This document shows positions 37,260 through 49,362 of a stretch of 64,000 nt of DNA, piece after piece. The DNA is from Penium margaritaceum (lineage: Eukaryota > Streptophyta > Zygnematophyceae > Desmidiales > Peniaceae), in the NCBI GenBank assembly GCA_023375785.1, contig SZWC01001203.1, positions 173,177 through 237,176 of the forward strand, read 5' to 3'. Every line of letters begins with the position of its first letter. The stretch's first letter is position 1. Under the pieces are notes generated by a model. It had not been told where the DNA came from, did no database searches, and saw nothing but the letters and a program-made list of their open reading frames with translations. The translations under genes and the position numbers were made by a program.

Positions 37260-37500
37260 ACTACTCTACTAAGCGGGCAGTCATTGACCGGCAGAGGCAC
37301 TGTATTCGCGAAGGTAAAAGGCGGGCCCTCGTGTCAGACGCCGCCCAAATCGACGCTGGTGCCTTGGAAAAGCGAGTCCTCATGTTGGGTGAGGAATGAA
37401 CCCGGGCCCCTGGGTCAATTCACCCCTAACCTTTTGGAATTTGAGTTTTCCCAAAGGCCCCATCTCAATCATCAAGTGGCCCCTAGTTAGGCTAACAAAA
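37260..37500. mobile_element. Remnant related to the insert at 62,013-63,277
   Basis: The stretch ending in GAACCCGGGCCCC and GGTCAATTCA (37,390-37,430) aligns with 62,940-63,030 (GAACCCCGGCCCC, GGTCAATTCA). Upstream words such as CGCTGGTG and GATCCTC/GAGTCCTC are shared in order. Together with the shared minisatellite this points to one dispersed element family. No coding capacity is seen. Confidence 0.5.
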
Positions 37501-37610
37501 ATCCAAATGCCCCTATTTAAAGGATTATATCAAATCCACCAAAAAAACTCTATGCAAGTATCAAGAAACCCCGTTGTTTTTAGTTACGAAGTATCCCTTA
37601 TGCTTTTCGT

Positions 37611-38042
37611 TTGACATCCACTTTTCAAAATCTGTTCTTTCCCTTGTTTTTTGTACCACCATGTCCACCTTTGGGAGACTCGATCAAATGTGAGACTCAC
37701 CCCTCCAATCAACAGGATGCGCGCCATGTATCCTATACATTCATTTCAGGAAAGAGGAATCAAGCGAAACAAGATCTAACATGTAGTGGCATATCCCACT
37801 TGGCGGATGTGCGAAGATTGCAAGTCGCTGGCATTTTATATAAGGTTGTCGCACAACATCTTAGGCCCTTGCTTATGGCCTTGGCAAGGGTCGGCTACCA
37901 GCAACGCGGAGGGTGTTCCTTGATCCAACTTGATGTGGATCAAGCGAGACCGTCGTTCCAGAGTGAGATCCATCTTGACCCTTCAAACAATCCGGCCCAA
38001 CAAAAGAGAAGTGGATCGCAATCGAGCTCGATCGCAAAATAG
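37611..38042 (+). pseudogene. LINE-like reverse-transcriptase fragment
   Basis: The frame is open to a stop at 38,040. It contains LYKVVAQHLRPLLMAL (about 37,835-37,885), like the YKxxAxxxxxRLRPLL block of LINE reverse transcriptases. It is followed by CSLIQLDVDQARPSF (about 37,917-37,960), which resembles motif A, where LDVxKAFD is usual. The spacing between blocks is shorter than normal, so sequence is missing. No endonuclease, YxDD motif or poly-A tail is seen. It is most likely a dead internal fragment. The first 90 bases may not belong to it. Confidence 0.4.
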
Positions 38043-40018
38043 CCTCAGTAGATACTAAAAGTAGCTTGCATCAAAGCCACCTGTACAAGAAACGTTTCAA
38101 ACCCGACCAACACACTCACTAAACAAAAATAAAAATATAATTGCATTATTGCAATTAGATTCTATTATGTGGCTTCAATTCATGTTTGTTTGAAACATAT
38201 GAAAATCTTTGATATCATCGTGGCTCAATACATGTAAAAATGATGTTTATTTCCTTTCTTCCATCATTTCTACCCAACGTAAAAACTCACAAAAAATCCC
38301 GATTCATACTTGATTTTCTTTTCCATCTCGCTTTGTTCTTCTCTATTCATTTTGTATGTATGTTGATCATACTTCGTAACGTATGCACGCCTTGCATGCA
38401 ACCTTGCACCCTTGTTTATTTCTACAATTTTTACTTTGTGTCTAGAAATACAAAACATTTCTACCTACATTTTTCCCTTCCAAAAAAGATGGATTGCGAG
38501 CTTTCAATGATGCACGTCTCCTCCCGAGCCCCACACTAACAGAGCCTGGGATGATGAATCACAAAGTGTCGATCTTCAATCAGATTCCAAAACATTGATG
38601 ACTACCACCTGACGTTGTGGATGAGGTCCCCTTTGGACCGTCCATCATTTTTACAAAGTTCCATTTTCAGTCAATCTCAAAGTTCATTTCTTAATTTGCA
38701 TAACAATCAAAATCCGGTCGGAATATGTGAGCTTAGGGTTTTGACTTGGAGACTTTGGTCAGAAGTGGCAATATGAAAACATCGTAATGTCTCTTATGTT
38801 CGACTAAATTCTTTTTTTCCTTCGTCTATACATGTACATGAAAACTATTCTCTTACGGTCGAATCACTCTCGAAATTCTCACGGTCCTACTTTGTTGCAC
38901 ACGGTTTCATACTCAGTGCGCACGCTATCAAGGAGTGTGAGTAGAATGTGAGATCTCCTCATACTGCCTGTAGTCCATGGTGGACTGCGCGTCGGCGTGG
39001 CAAACTCCAACGATCAGAAGGCCGCCCTACGCACTGACTTCCTTTTTCTGACAGCGATTGGCCATCAAGAAAGTGTCGGCGACGTGCGAAGTGAGCTACA
39101 AGCACGCCTCGAAACTCGCCCGTGCGAGATCGCACTCAACATTTTGAACTTCAAAGACTTTACAAGCAAAGTTCCACGGACAGACCAAGAAGTGAACAAG
39201 TAGTTCATCCAACTTCAAACACCAAAGTAACACTAGTGCCATTTGGACGAACACATCCAAAACAGCAAGACACGAGATTATAGTCAAATTGAACTGTCAC
39301 TTAATCGTGTTCTAAAAACAGGCGAATGTAAAAAACTATGCCTATTCAGCATTTACGGCGCAATGTGAAATGAATCAAACTCAGGATGTCTCGTCATATC
39401 ATATGGGTACATGGCCAATGAAAGGGACCATAAGATCCCTCTTGAAATCATTCATGTCATTTTTGCAAAGCATACCTGGAAATATACAATAAAGAACAAT
39501 ACTGATTTCCATTCTAAACATGGTAGCCCTCCCAGGAAAAATCAGACTAGGCATCGATCTAGCCTGGCTCCATTATTCCCAAAGTTTTCTAGTCATGTTT
39601 CTGACATGGACGTTGCCAAGGCAGCTTGGAAGCCTCAATTTATCAGCATGTGGAAAGTTCCAAATCTGAAAGCTGTTGGGACAGGATGCCCTCCTCACCT
39701 ATGCAATCAAACTCGAATGGTTCAACAAGACAATATAATTCCTTTCTTATGACACACTGACGCCATTTTGGTCAATAAATCATAATGACAATCATTGCTG
39801 TGATGAATGCTAAACCCAAACATTCTGGTCAACCTCATGGCCATAAAAACATGTACAACACATGTCAAGAGCTTAAATCCAAATGCATGAAGTTATTCAT
39901 TGTCATGAAGCTAGTCATGGGCATAGTCGTGAAGCTAGCCATGATTGAAAGCATTTCGGCATTCATAAGTATGGTCGTGGACACTGAGGATACATCTCAA
40001 TGAGCACTAGTAGCCAAG

Positions 40019-40023
<5 letters not shown>
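38043..40023. other. AT-rich stretch without recognisable genes
   Basis: Several short open frames occur (68 codons at 38,997; 113 codons at 39,411; 72 codons at 39,785, all plus). None shows a domain, signal peptide or splice context I can recognise. The 113-codon frame begins with ATG in a plausible context but has no supporting feature. Confidence 0.3.

Positions 40024-40070
<47 letters not shown>
40024..40070. repeat. (GA)n microsatellite
   Basis: This is an uninterrupted GA dinucleotide run of about 23 copies. Confidence 0.98.
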
Positions 40071-40072
<2 letters not shown>

Positions 40073-43040
40073 ATCAATAAGATCTCAAGCCTCCTGCCCA
40101 AGTGAAAAGCATGATTGAGTGTGCAATGACAAAAGATGACATGTTTGGCATTTTTCCTCGATACTTGTTTTCAAATGAGGAGAAGGGTATAGTAAACTCC
40201 ACACAGGCATGTATGATATGATGTGTTTTCCTCCAAAATGATTCGTTACATTTCATTGCAAGGTTTGTGTAATCACATATGTAGGCCTTTTCATTAGGTT
40301 CTCCTACCCTCATCATAACTGATTTGAGCTACCATAGTGCTTGAGATTAACCTCAAGGCAAGACCTCACATTAACAAGAGAGTATAGATTGTTGTAGTGC
40401 ATTCGACGGAATCCTTGGCTGACTAGGCCAAAACTGCGGTTTAGGCCTAGTCGGCCTAGGATATCGTCAAAACCGTTACATTTGTCTTGAATGATTTATG
40501 TGTGTATTTTCTTCCTTCAAGTCACAATCTACACGCTTCATGAGGTACTCTGGTACATAATAATCCCTCTTCGTTGCATGAGCAAATAATCTCCCTCCTT
40601 ATCATACGTCAACAAGGGGACAATGGGTCATACACATCAAACACACCTCTGTGTATGCAATTCTTCTGTGTAAGGTTTGTCTAGCCAGAAAGGTTTTTCC
40701 CAGGTCCTTGAGGTTGAGTGTGGTGGCACATGAGCAAGTGCTGCCCACTGCATGACAAGTCGCGATGCCATTTCATGTGTCCCTCATCATCAGTGGGAGT
40801 TTTACCACATGGAAATGAACTTCTTTCTTCATGGACAGCTTGATGGGGACCTTGACAGGACTCAGTATATATCCTATTAGAGGATAGCAATCTACCAGCT
40901 TTATCACCTTCCTAACGTGCTCTATCATTTCTGACATTCCTCAAGTTTTTAGACCCAATAACTCTTCTTGATATTTTTCAATAGAGTGTTCTATCAAAGT
41001 CATGTTCATCACTCTATATTCTTTGGTGGAAGGCCCACCTCCCTCCTTCAATTTTGAACCTTTCAATCATCTCCTCATCAATCCTACGTGTCTCAGTGTA
41101 ATGGCCATCATAATGACCAACCTTAACTTGACCTATCCAATGAAGGGCCTCTGTCATCTTGAGAGGCAATAGCTCCCCAGCTCCCTTCAAGTCCAGGAGA
41201 AGCAATACACCCAAGATCTTTCTTGTTGAACTCTCGTGCTCTCTTAATGTGATCTCATCACCAATGTCCCTTGTAATCAAGTTCTAATTCTTCATGATGC
41301 CCTTGCATGTAGGTTATGTCTTTGTGACGCCTATTTCTTCTACTTTGACAGTGCCCTCTTATGTCTTAAAATTACTGTGCACCTACACACTACCTGTGGA
41401 TACCGGCCTTGTCTATCTTTTCTATAAAAGTTACCCTCATCAATTATGTTACCAACAATGAATCTTCATGTGATCCCAAAGCCAGTTGCTGCAGGAGCTT
41501 TGTCCTTCACGACACATACAATCACATAGTGGGGAGGTTTTTTTTCCCTCAAGCACATGTGAAGTGAATGTTTGGATGTGCCTCCTCTTCCTTCTTTGAA
41601 TGACCTCCTCCTCCCACCCTCCACCTCTTCTTCTTGCTTGCTTGTATAACATCCGTACCCTTTTGTGTTGTAATGTGGTTGTTTGATTCAATCCAATGCA
41701 AGTTCTTCATCTTTTGATTTAGGGTGGATGGTGTGTATGTTGCTTTATGTTTTTCTCATGGATTTATGTTATTAGTCCTCTCTCGGCACTGGTTTCTATT
41801 GGTTTCCCTCCCTCCCCTCTTAAATTTCCCATCAACACTGTTGCTCAGGCTCCTCATGATCCTGGAACATCATGATCTCTTCTAGAAAGGAGAGTACTTC
41901 TTGGCTGGAGTGAGTGCTTCAAAAAGGGCATGTGTGCTTCTGGCTAGGTTTGGGAGCTTTCATCCCAGACCGCAAACACCTAACAACGCAGATGCCTCTG
42001 GACAGTAAAGTAGGGGAGACTCTTGCGGCACCTTGTGTGTTTGGCCTTCATGAGGCAGCTAGAATCCACCTGGTCTGCCAGAAGCCCCTATTCTAGGAAA
42101 GAAGGACTCCCTTGTACTTGTACAGCTTCTCTCTCTTAAAATCATAAAGAAAGAAAAATAAAGATGTTGCTGCCATGGCACATAATCGTGGAAGTGAAAA
42201 TAAGAATGATGAAACGTCATCATTTTTTAATCGGTAACAAAGATCACACAGCCCACAGAAGAAAGTTCAAGTATAATTAATTGTGATGAAAATTGACTGG
42301 GTATGACACCAAGACTCACCCAAACGTATCCCATCCTTGTCCATGGGCACTCATCTAAAGTGCTTGCAGGGGATCCACACTGGCAGTCCAGGTTTTTTAC
42401 TTTGGCATTGACAACCAACCAACCAGCCAACCATGACATAGTAAGGAACTCTAGCTTTCTTCTGTCATCCCTGGATCCTAGTATGAACCCTTACCTTGAT
42501 CCTTCATCGAGTTCTACCTAGCATACCTTGTAGTTGGTGACTGGGATGTGTCTAGCTCCCCCGCTTCATCCCTCGCCAACTTGCCTAGTACACCAAATCC
42601 ATTCACAAGGTCAGGGCCTTTCTAGCACACCAGCTCTCGGCCTACGAATGAGGCCGTAAACAACCCGTGACCTCTGTAATTGATAACACTCACTCACATG
42701 GATTTCAACAACTACTTCACCTTCATCAGAATCAGCTAGCATGTCCTAGTTTGCAGATTAGAAACTTCTGGGTAACCAGTTTGTGGGGTCGATCTGGATT
42801 ACATTCATGGTAACAATGCCTACGTTCATTTCCATCATGCAAATGACAGAATAGGTGTATAGAATGTACTGAGCTGCATCATGTGGATGACCAAGCGAGC
42901 AAGACACCTTGGAAACTTTTTGTCGTGGTGACGTTTTGTTTTAATTTCCCACTTTGCATGCACATTGCGCAATCATGATAGTGGGTGTTTTACCCACACA
43001 ACAAATTTCCACATACAAAGAGCTACTGCGGTGTTCTGAG
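40071..43040. other. Stretch without recognisable genes
   Basis: There are no long open frames. An 88-codon minus-strand frame at 41,280-41,014 and a 69-codon one at 40,890-40,681 have a protein-like composition (the latter with several Cys and His). They could be remnants of a mobile element, but I do not recognise them. Confidence 0.3.
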
Positions 43041-43049
43041 CCCCAGAAG

Positions 43050-43422
43050 TGTTGCAACTGAAGCTTAACAGCCATAGCTTAAGCTGCAGCCACATGCACA
43101 AGAGCCATAAAAACAGCCGTAGTAGCAACCATAACTGCAGCTGTGATTGTAACCCTAGCACTTGCAGCTTTTGCATTGTAATAGCCTCACAAAGAAGAAG
43201 ATACAAAAAACAGTTGCGGAAGCGGCCACAGCAGTGGCTGATTCCCTAAAATCATCCGGAGACGCAAGAGCAGCAGCCACAGCTAACGGGTCAGAAACAG
43301 CTGCTGCTTGTGAAGACACGGCAACAGAAGCTAGTGTAGAAACTGCTGAAGCAGCCAAAGCTGCAGCAGAATCCGAAGAGTTAGCAGCAAGAACAGTAGC
43401 TGCTGCATCTTCAATGCTTTAA
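43050..43422 (+). repeat. GCAGC-type repeat encoding an Ala-rich frame
   Basis: The segment is dominated by GCAGCC, GCAGAA and related trinucleotides. An open frame from about 43,162 to 43,422 encodes Ala, Glu and Thr repeats (AEAAKAAAESEELAART). Such frames can arise from the repeat alone. It ends just before a poly-G gap. It could be the low-complexity part of a gene or a gag fragment, with no evidence for either. Confidence 0.4.
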
Positions 43423-43434
43423 CACCATCATCAA

Positions 43435-43612
43435 GGGGGGGGGGGGGGGGGGGGGGNNNNNNNNNNNNNNNNNNNNNNNNNNNNNNNNNNNNNNNNNNNN
43501 NNNNNNNNNNNNNNNNNNNNNNNNNNNNNNNNNNNNNNNNNNNNNNNNNNNNNNNNNNNNNNNNNNNNNNNNNNNNNNNNNNNNGGGGGGGGGGGGGGGG
43601 GGGGGGGGGGGG
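43435..43612. other. Assembly gap (128 N) flanked by poly-G on both sides
   Basis: More than twenty G precede the N run (43,457-43,584) and about 28 G follow. As with the gap at 6,577, the missing part lies inside an apparent G homopolymer. Confidence 0.95.
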
Positions 43613-43929
43613 TGGCTAGTAGCTCTCGCAGGCGGCCGTGAGCTGCATAAAAGATTTCTGGTTGCTGGGCCGTCTCCTGGCCACGTGGAGTTTGGTTGGG
43701 TTCCTCAATCTTGAACTTGCTGATTGAGGATCATATCAACAGTTGAGCCCACCGACCAACAAGGCAAAATACTGCCACCAAGAGAAGAGAAGAAAATGGT
43801 GGGAAAGGCTCTTCACATCCCTGAAGCGCTCGCTCAAGCCTTGAGAGGTCTAGCATGGGGACAATTGATGGGGTAATTGTCCCCATGCTACACGATACCC
43901 ATTGAAACTCATTGATTCTCAAGAATTTA

Positions 43930-44585
43930 TGCTGCTTCTATTACATTGGGCACATACACTGCTTGGTCCTAATACATGAGGCCCATGTGCAGCTTCTTTC
44001 CTTCAATGATGCACATGTGTTCATTTATTCAAGTAAGTAATGTGCAATTTTTCCTCATTCTAGTAGATGAGGGATATGTGATACTTGGTTCTAGTGAATG
44101 AGGTACATGTGCTGCTTGGTTTTAGTGGTTGAGGGACATGCACTCCTTGATTCTTGTCAATGGAGTGCATGTTCTGTGTATGTCTAACAGATGAGGTTCA
44201 TATGTTTTATTTGCTCTAGTAGATGAGGGCTATGTGCTGCTTCATTCTGATAGTTTATACACATTATTTGTTTTGTTCTAGTAGATAAGGTGGAAGTAGT
44301 TCTTGGTTCTTGTAGATGAAGCACGTTTGTTCCTTAGTTTTGTTATGTAAGGATTTATTTTTGCTGCTTTTGTATACATGAGGCACAATTTCTGCATGGA
44401 TCCAATACAAGAGGCACATATGATGTTTGGTTCAAGTAGATGATGAAAAACTGTTATGTGGTTGTACAAGACAAGGAAGATATGCTAATTCATTGGGTTA
44501 GATGAGGCTCATGTGGTGTTTGGTCAAAGTAGATGAGGCATATGTGCTAGATGGTTCCACTTCATGAGTGTCGTGCGATTCTTAT
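43930..44585. repeat. ~30-35 bp minisatellite
   Basis: Degenerate tandem units have the form TAGATGAGGCACATGTGCTG followed by CTTGGTTCTAG. Recognisable units start near 43,970, 44,062, 44,097, 44,130, 44,220, 44,281, 44,310, 44,430, 44,500 and 44,529. No gene is present. Confidence 0.75.
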
Positions 44586-45180
44586 TCTCAACGGATAAGA
44601 TTGTATCATGTATCACATGACATCTACATTATTCCGGACTTTCTTGTGCATTGCGTGGCTTCTGGATCATTCTCCATCATACAATGTTGTCTTGTGTTGG
44701 AGTTATTGTATCGGGTTATGTTAGTGTAATCCTCTTTGGCAGTGCATGATCCGGGCAGATATCTGGACCAGACCGGACTTGACCTGTATAGGGCACTGGT
44801 TTTATGCACTTTGTTGGTCCACAAGGCAAGTTTACATGCCTTTCGTGCCATTTATGCCTGTTCTGGAGGTCAACTTTCTTTCCTTCACTGCCCTCAAAGA
44901 TCAAGCCATGGATTCTGTGTCTTGTCACAGTGTCAAAACTTTGTTATTGTTTTCTTATCGCCATCTTGTGCCTCCTTTCCAGCTGTATGGTCTCCCTCGG
45001 ATTGTGCCCTAAAAAAATCTGGTTGTTGTGCTATGTTTGCACATTTTGTCCTTGATTTCTCTTATGGATGCATGTCTGTTGCATTGTGGCCTCTGCCATA
45101 TACACACAGTTGTAATCCACAATCTCCTCTGTCAGCTTGTTATCCGTCTTTACACAAGCACATTCCCTACCCCTTGCACT

Positions 45181-45930
45181 CCTGAAGGCAATGACTGTGC
45201 ACTAGGAAGACTGCATCGCCTGTTTTTCCCACTTATGAATATCACACACTTCACCGGCTTGCCCTCCTCCACGCAGATGTTGAAGGTACTCTCCTTGATG
45301 AGTCTTTGGTTGACATTGACTGTTTTATGCTATTTCTGATGGGTGGATTCTCTTGATTTCACTGCATGTTTTCCCTTCGCCAAAAGAGCAATGTTGGCCA
45401 CACGGTTGAGACTTGGCTTTTTTTGTTTTGAGTGTTCTTGCTAGCATGATCTGTTGGTACTTTTCTCTGATGCTCGCGGTTTATTCCTTGACACTACAAT
45501 CCCACGGGGTGCAAATGAAGTCCTCTGCTCCATACACACCACAACAAAGTGGTATTTCCTAGCATTTGAACCGCACTCTTGCTGTGTTTGCATGTTGCTT
45601 TATTTTAGCTGACCTCTGTCATTTGTGTTTGCAGCTGTCCTATATGATGTGGGTCTGGAGCATCGTTCCTCATTATCCAATTTTGTGTCATGCCACACCA
45701 CTTATGCAGTGGTATGGTCGTCACATGGACCACCATTTTTCACATGTGTTGTATAGCACTGCATGCATGTGGCTCCTTGAGGACCAAAAAAATGGCAAGT
45801 TCTCTCCCCATGTTTATCTCTGTATTTTCCTCGGAAATGACAAAGATAGCCTACCTGTCTCTTGGATCATCAGTTCTCGTGAAAAATCTTCCGAAACATT
45901 GCCTCCCTTGGGACATGCCTCCTTCTATTC
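45181..45930 (+). pseudogene. Copia integrase remnant
   Basis: DCALGRLHRLFFP at 45,190-45,230 matches the end of the pre-integrase zinc region (CxxCxxGKxxRLPF), with the second Cys kept. HGVQMKSSAPYTPQQ at 45,503-45,547 matches the copia block HGIxxxxSxPYTPQQNG. The normal VVERKNRTL follows as S-stop-HLNRTL, so a stop replaces the catalytic-Glu position. At 45,772-45,840 KNGKFSPHVYLCIFLG matches the K-x-x-x-KL-x-P-x-A-x-x-C-x-FLGY region after the integrase core. The core itself is scrambled between 45,230 and 45,500. Confidence 0.75.
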
Positions 45931-46860
45931 TGCCGCTTCTACCCTTCTCTCAATCCCTGGGGACATCATGTTTATGGAGTGGCCTTTAGAAGTGGCTGCA
46001 AGCTGTTCCCGCCTTCTCAAGTGCCTTCATCGGGACCGGTCAATTTTCTTCTTTCCTTTACCCTGTCCTGTATCATTTGCGTCATCTTCTATACGTTCTC
46101 ATGTCACACTCAGCTCATCGTCTCCGTCGTTGCCTGCTGCATCCACTTTGTTTCCTGCTTCCACTAGTACTCTATTTGTGTCTTTGCTTGGATTGTCTCC
46201 TACAACATCCATGACCTCGCCTATTTCATCTCCTGCTACATCCGTGTCGTGCCCTGTGTCATCTTGTGTTTCATGCGCACCACCACCTGCGATATCTCTT
46301 CCTATACCAGCGTCTTTGCCTACATTACCCATGGTGGTGCCATCTCCAACCAACCCAGTTACACCTCCACTCCCGAAAGCATCCTCGTCCTTCATGTGAG
46401 GCTAAGGCCCTTGTCTCTTGTGCATCAGGCTTGTGTGTTCTGCGCCTTACTATGCTCAATCTGCCACTTCTACTGCTCCCATTGGTCTCTTTTGATCCAT
46501 TCGGTCTCCCCGTCATGTAAGTGCTGATGTTGCTAGCTCTGCACAACCAGTACAAGCCACAGGTCTTGAATCACTAATTCCAGCGGCGTTTGTGGTGCAG
46601 CCAGATACAATGCTCGGCTACTCCATCATTACTGACAAGTTCCACCCTATCATTGCGGCTGCTAAGGCCAGTCAAGCTATAAGAGGCATCTCAGTCACCA
46701 CGGCACTCATTGCAAGTGGCACCATAGTGCTTCTTTCTGCTAAAAATGCAATATTCTCAAAGTAGTCTTTGTCGGAAGACCTAGCTGTCATGGAGGGGCA
46801 TGGGATTTACAAGAAGTTGAAGCTCCCACCTAGTTGCAAGAGGATAGCCTATTCTTGTGT
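45900..46860 (+). pseudogene. Copia linker between integrase and RT, scrambled
   Basis: A Ser/Pro/Thr-rich open frame runs to 46,399. This composition is usual for the variable linker between copia integrase and reverse transcriptase. Beyond it the frame is lost until the RT block. No conserved motif is seen. Confidence 0.4.
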
Positions 46861-47330
46861 TTATTGAATGAAGCTGAAGCTGGATTGCTCAGTTGACTTC
46901 TACAAGCTCGTCTCACAGCCAAGGGCTTCTTGCAACGGCGAGAAGCTCTGGTATGGGATTTGATGCTACCTTCATCCATGGAGGGAAGTACGCCACAAGC
47001 AAAAGCCCTACTACATCATGTGGCTCAACATGAGTGAGAGCTCCACCGGATGGATGTCAAATGCACATTTTTGCATGGGAAACCCCAAGTGCAGATACAC
47101 CTAGTAAAGCCTCCAAGGTTGAATCATGAGAATGTCCAAGTCTTGCACCTTTGATATGCCTTGTATTGGTTGAAGCAGACTCCATGATTCTAGAACCTCG
47201 ACATCTCACACTGGAGTAAGAAGTATATCAACGTAGACTCAGTTTTATGTACTCTGTCCTGTTTTTGAATGCTCCATCTGTGCCCTTTGTCGTCGTGCTT
47301 AAGTATGTGGATGATCACTTGCGCATGTCC
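46860..47330 (+). pseudogene. Copia reverse-transcriptase remnant
   Basis: The ARLTAKGF-like block lies near 46,905-46,935. LHRMDVKCTFLHGKPQ (47,041-47,088) is the copia signature block HQMDVKxAFLHG, and the Asp of MDVK is kept. VKPPRL follows as expected for the QPPGF position. YVDD with the catalytic Asp pair is at 47,304-47,315. Stops and shifts separate the blocks, so no active enzyme can be made. Confidence 0.8.
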
Positions 47331-47739
47331 TCCGAACTTGTATCTTCATCGCTTTTGAGATTGAGAGTAACCGACAGCGTCACATGCTTCACGTGTATCA
47401 GCCTGGTTATGTCAGGACGCTGGGGGAGTAATTTGCACATTCACTGGTCACAGTCCTCACTCCATTGATGCCTATGACGCCTGCTAAACTGAGGTTTCTT
47501 ACACTAGAAGACATAACCGGGCCTTGGGAGCCCTTTATGTCACGATGTACCTCCGAGTCATTAGGCCCCTCATGCCTCTTGGGACAACAATACACGCATA
47601 ATCCACCTTTGTTGTGAACTCCATATCGCAGTTCTCACATCCGCATCCGATCAATTTGGAGGTGGCGCTATCAATTCTTCCATGCATAGTGAGAAACCGC
47701 ATGTGGGTTTGGGCTGTTGAGTGCAACCTTCCATGATTT

Positions 47740-47900
47740 TGAACAAGTACACTGACAGTGATTTGGTCCAAGATTGCGATGTGTGTAGCCGCTCAAGCTA
47801 TATCTTTCTTCTCGGATGCACTACAATTCCAAGGAAGAGTGGGAAGTAGGATTGTGTGGTACACAGCTTGCCCAAGACACATTTCTATGCTCTAGGTGGT
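47740..47900 (+). pseudogene. Copia RNase H remnant
   Basis: TDSDLVQDCDVC followed by RSSSYIFLLG (47,751-47,815) matches the copia RNase H block YxDADWAGxxxDRRSTSGYxFxLG. The first catalytic Asp is present as DSD. Downstream similarity fades before 48,300. Confidence 0.7.
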
Positions 47901-48543
47901 AAGATTTACAAGAACATTGGGTTGCGCTGTATCATGCACCAGCCACGCTATCCTATCCAATGCCTCTGTGTTCCCTGACATTCCTCCCAGTCACCCTCAT
48001 ACCCGTGTTCTCTTCTGGAATGTAGCTTATCAGGGTCACGGGGGAATATTGTTGTGTAAATTACCATGGCCTCTGAAATTGAAGACACTCACTTGCATGG
48101 AATCCGTGATGGTCAACAAATACTTCAGCTTCATCTGTTTTGGCTTCATCAACTTCAGCTGGCACACCCTAGAGTGCGCACAATAATCCTTTTGATGACT
48201 GATTCTCTCGTCCGTTCTGGCTTACATTCCAGGTGCGTTACTTGTGCTTGTTTCATCAAGAAGATAACAGTTTAGGAGCGTGAAATTTACTCTCTTGCAT
48301 TGTATGATTCTTTCTTTCTCTACCTCATTGGAACGACCAAACATACCATTTTGCCACAAAGACGTGGGCACTTTTTGAAGTGGTGACCTGCTGTTTTCTT
48401 TCCCACTTTGCACGCATGTCCATAGACTCTCACTACAGCATGTGAAGGATGAGGAGGGAAAGGATTGCCCCACAATTTCCTTGTTTCCTAGCTGACTATC
48501 ATTTTTTTCAATCACACCTCTGTCATTTCAAAACTTTCTTTAG

Positions 48544-49350
48544 TGTTGGTGTATGGGCTTTGAGCTTCTCTGAGTGATAGATAGGGTTGTGTTCTCAGAG
48601 CTTCCCGGCTTACTCCGATGATGCTCCATCAGCTACATTGCATGTTCGGTGTTATGTATATTGCATTATTGCCACCCAGTTCACACATGCATGACTAAGA
48701 GATTTTTCTTGGTGGTCGAGACGTGGGCACTTGGTGGTCTGTGCCAGTGTTCCGAGAGACCCCTGGATGGTTAGACACAACTTGGTGCTGGTAGGTTGTG
48801 CATTCCCTTTGCGGTTGAGACCTGGGTACACAGTCATTTGTACCGCTACCTTGGGAGATCCAGCACTGATTGGTTGAGCCCTTGTTGACTTCTGTCAGAC
48901 ATAAGTAGCTTCCATGTGGCTAAGACCCGATTTCCGGTGACATGTCCCGACATCTCGGGAGGCCTAAACTTGCCTATTCTGGCTAGCCAGTGATGTGAGT
49001 ATGTCACCGTAGAGTCTTAGTGTGTATCGGGTGTACTGTATACTTTCTCATCAATCAAGATCCGGACACACGGTTGACTGTTCCGGTGCCTCGGTTACCT
49101 CCGCTGTTTGGTTTTATGTTCTATGACATGTGTATTCCCCGTTAGTGCCTTTTGGCATGACGGGGATGACGGGTTCTGGTGAGCTAGCCACTAGTCCCCA
49201 CTATATAAGTTCTCTGTAGGGCTCATTCTACTCTCTCCTTGTTCTTAATGTGTTTCAGACTTAGCCGGATTTGGCCTTCGCTGTCCACCCGTCACACCCA
49301 AAGCTCATGGCAGTTTTGCTTGGGCCTGCATTCCCTAATGGATTCTATCT
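48544..49350 (+). repeat. 5' LTR of the pol-less element
   Basis: It starts with TGTTGGTGTATGGG and ends just before the PBS. It matches 53,176-53,310 joined to 63,542-64,000 almost throughout. It contains CCACCCAGTTCACACATGC at 48,672-48,690, the uninterrupted version of the gypsy insertion site. Two related modules beginning GGTGGTCGAGAC/GCGGTTGAGACC lie about 100 bp apart (48,713 and 48,813). Confidence 0.85.
49203..49210 (+). promoter_or_regulatory. TATA box of the LTR promoter
   Basis: TATATAAG lies about 140 bp before the LTR end, a normal place for the U3 promoter of a plant LTR. Confidence 0.6.
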
Positions 49351-49362
49351 TGGTATCAGAGC
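49351..49362 (+). other. Primer-binding site, initiator Met tRNA type
   Basis: TGGTATCAGAGC directly follows the LTR. This is the standard plant retrotransposon PBS complementary to the 3' end of initiator Met tRNA. It shows that the preceding LTR is a 5' LTR. Confidence 0.9.

Larger units (their letters stand above)
44746..48300 (+). mobile_element. Decayed Ty1/copia retrotransposon pol region
   Basis: The domain order on the plus strand is pre-integrase, integrase, reverse transcriptase, RNase H. This is the Ty1/copia order. The frame is broken many times by stops and shifts. No LTR is seen left of it, and its right end abuts a separate LTR at 48,544 that lacks a polypurine tract on this side. 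It looks like an old truncated copy. Confidence 0.7.

Noticed and set aside
38997-40003. Three plus-strand frames of 68, 113 and 72 codons as genes
   Set aside because: There is no domain, no splice or promoter context and no repeat-independent support. Such lengths are expected by chance in this composition.
43162-43422. Ala-rich 86-codon frame as a LEA-like or antifreeze-like protein
   Set aside because: The composition follows from GCA/GCC trinucleotide repeats, there is no clear start, and it runs into an assembly gap.
45566-46399. A 277-codon plus-strand frame as an independent gene
   Set aside because: Its first half aligns with copia integrase end motifs (YTPQQ, KFSP, FLG) and the second half is low-complexity Ser/Pro. 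It is a remnant of the retrotransposon.
48300-48544. The LTR at 48,544 as the 3' LTR of the copia remnant to its left
   Set aside because: No polypurine tract lies directly before it, while a PBS follows directly after it. It is better read as the 5' LTR of the next element.
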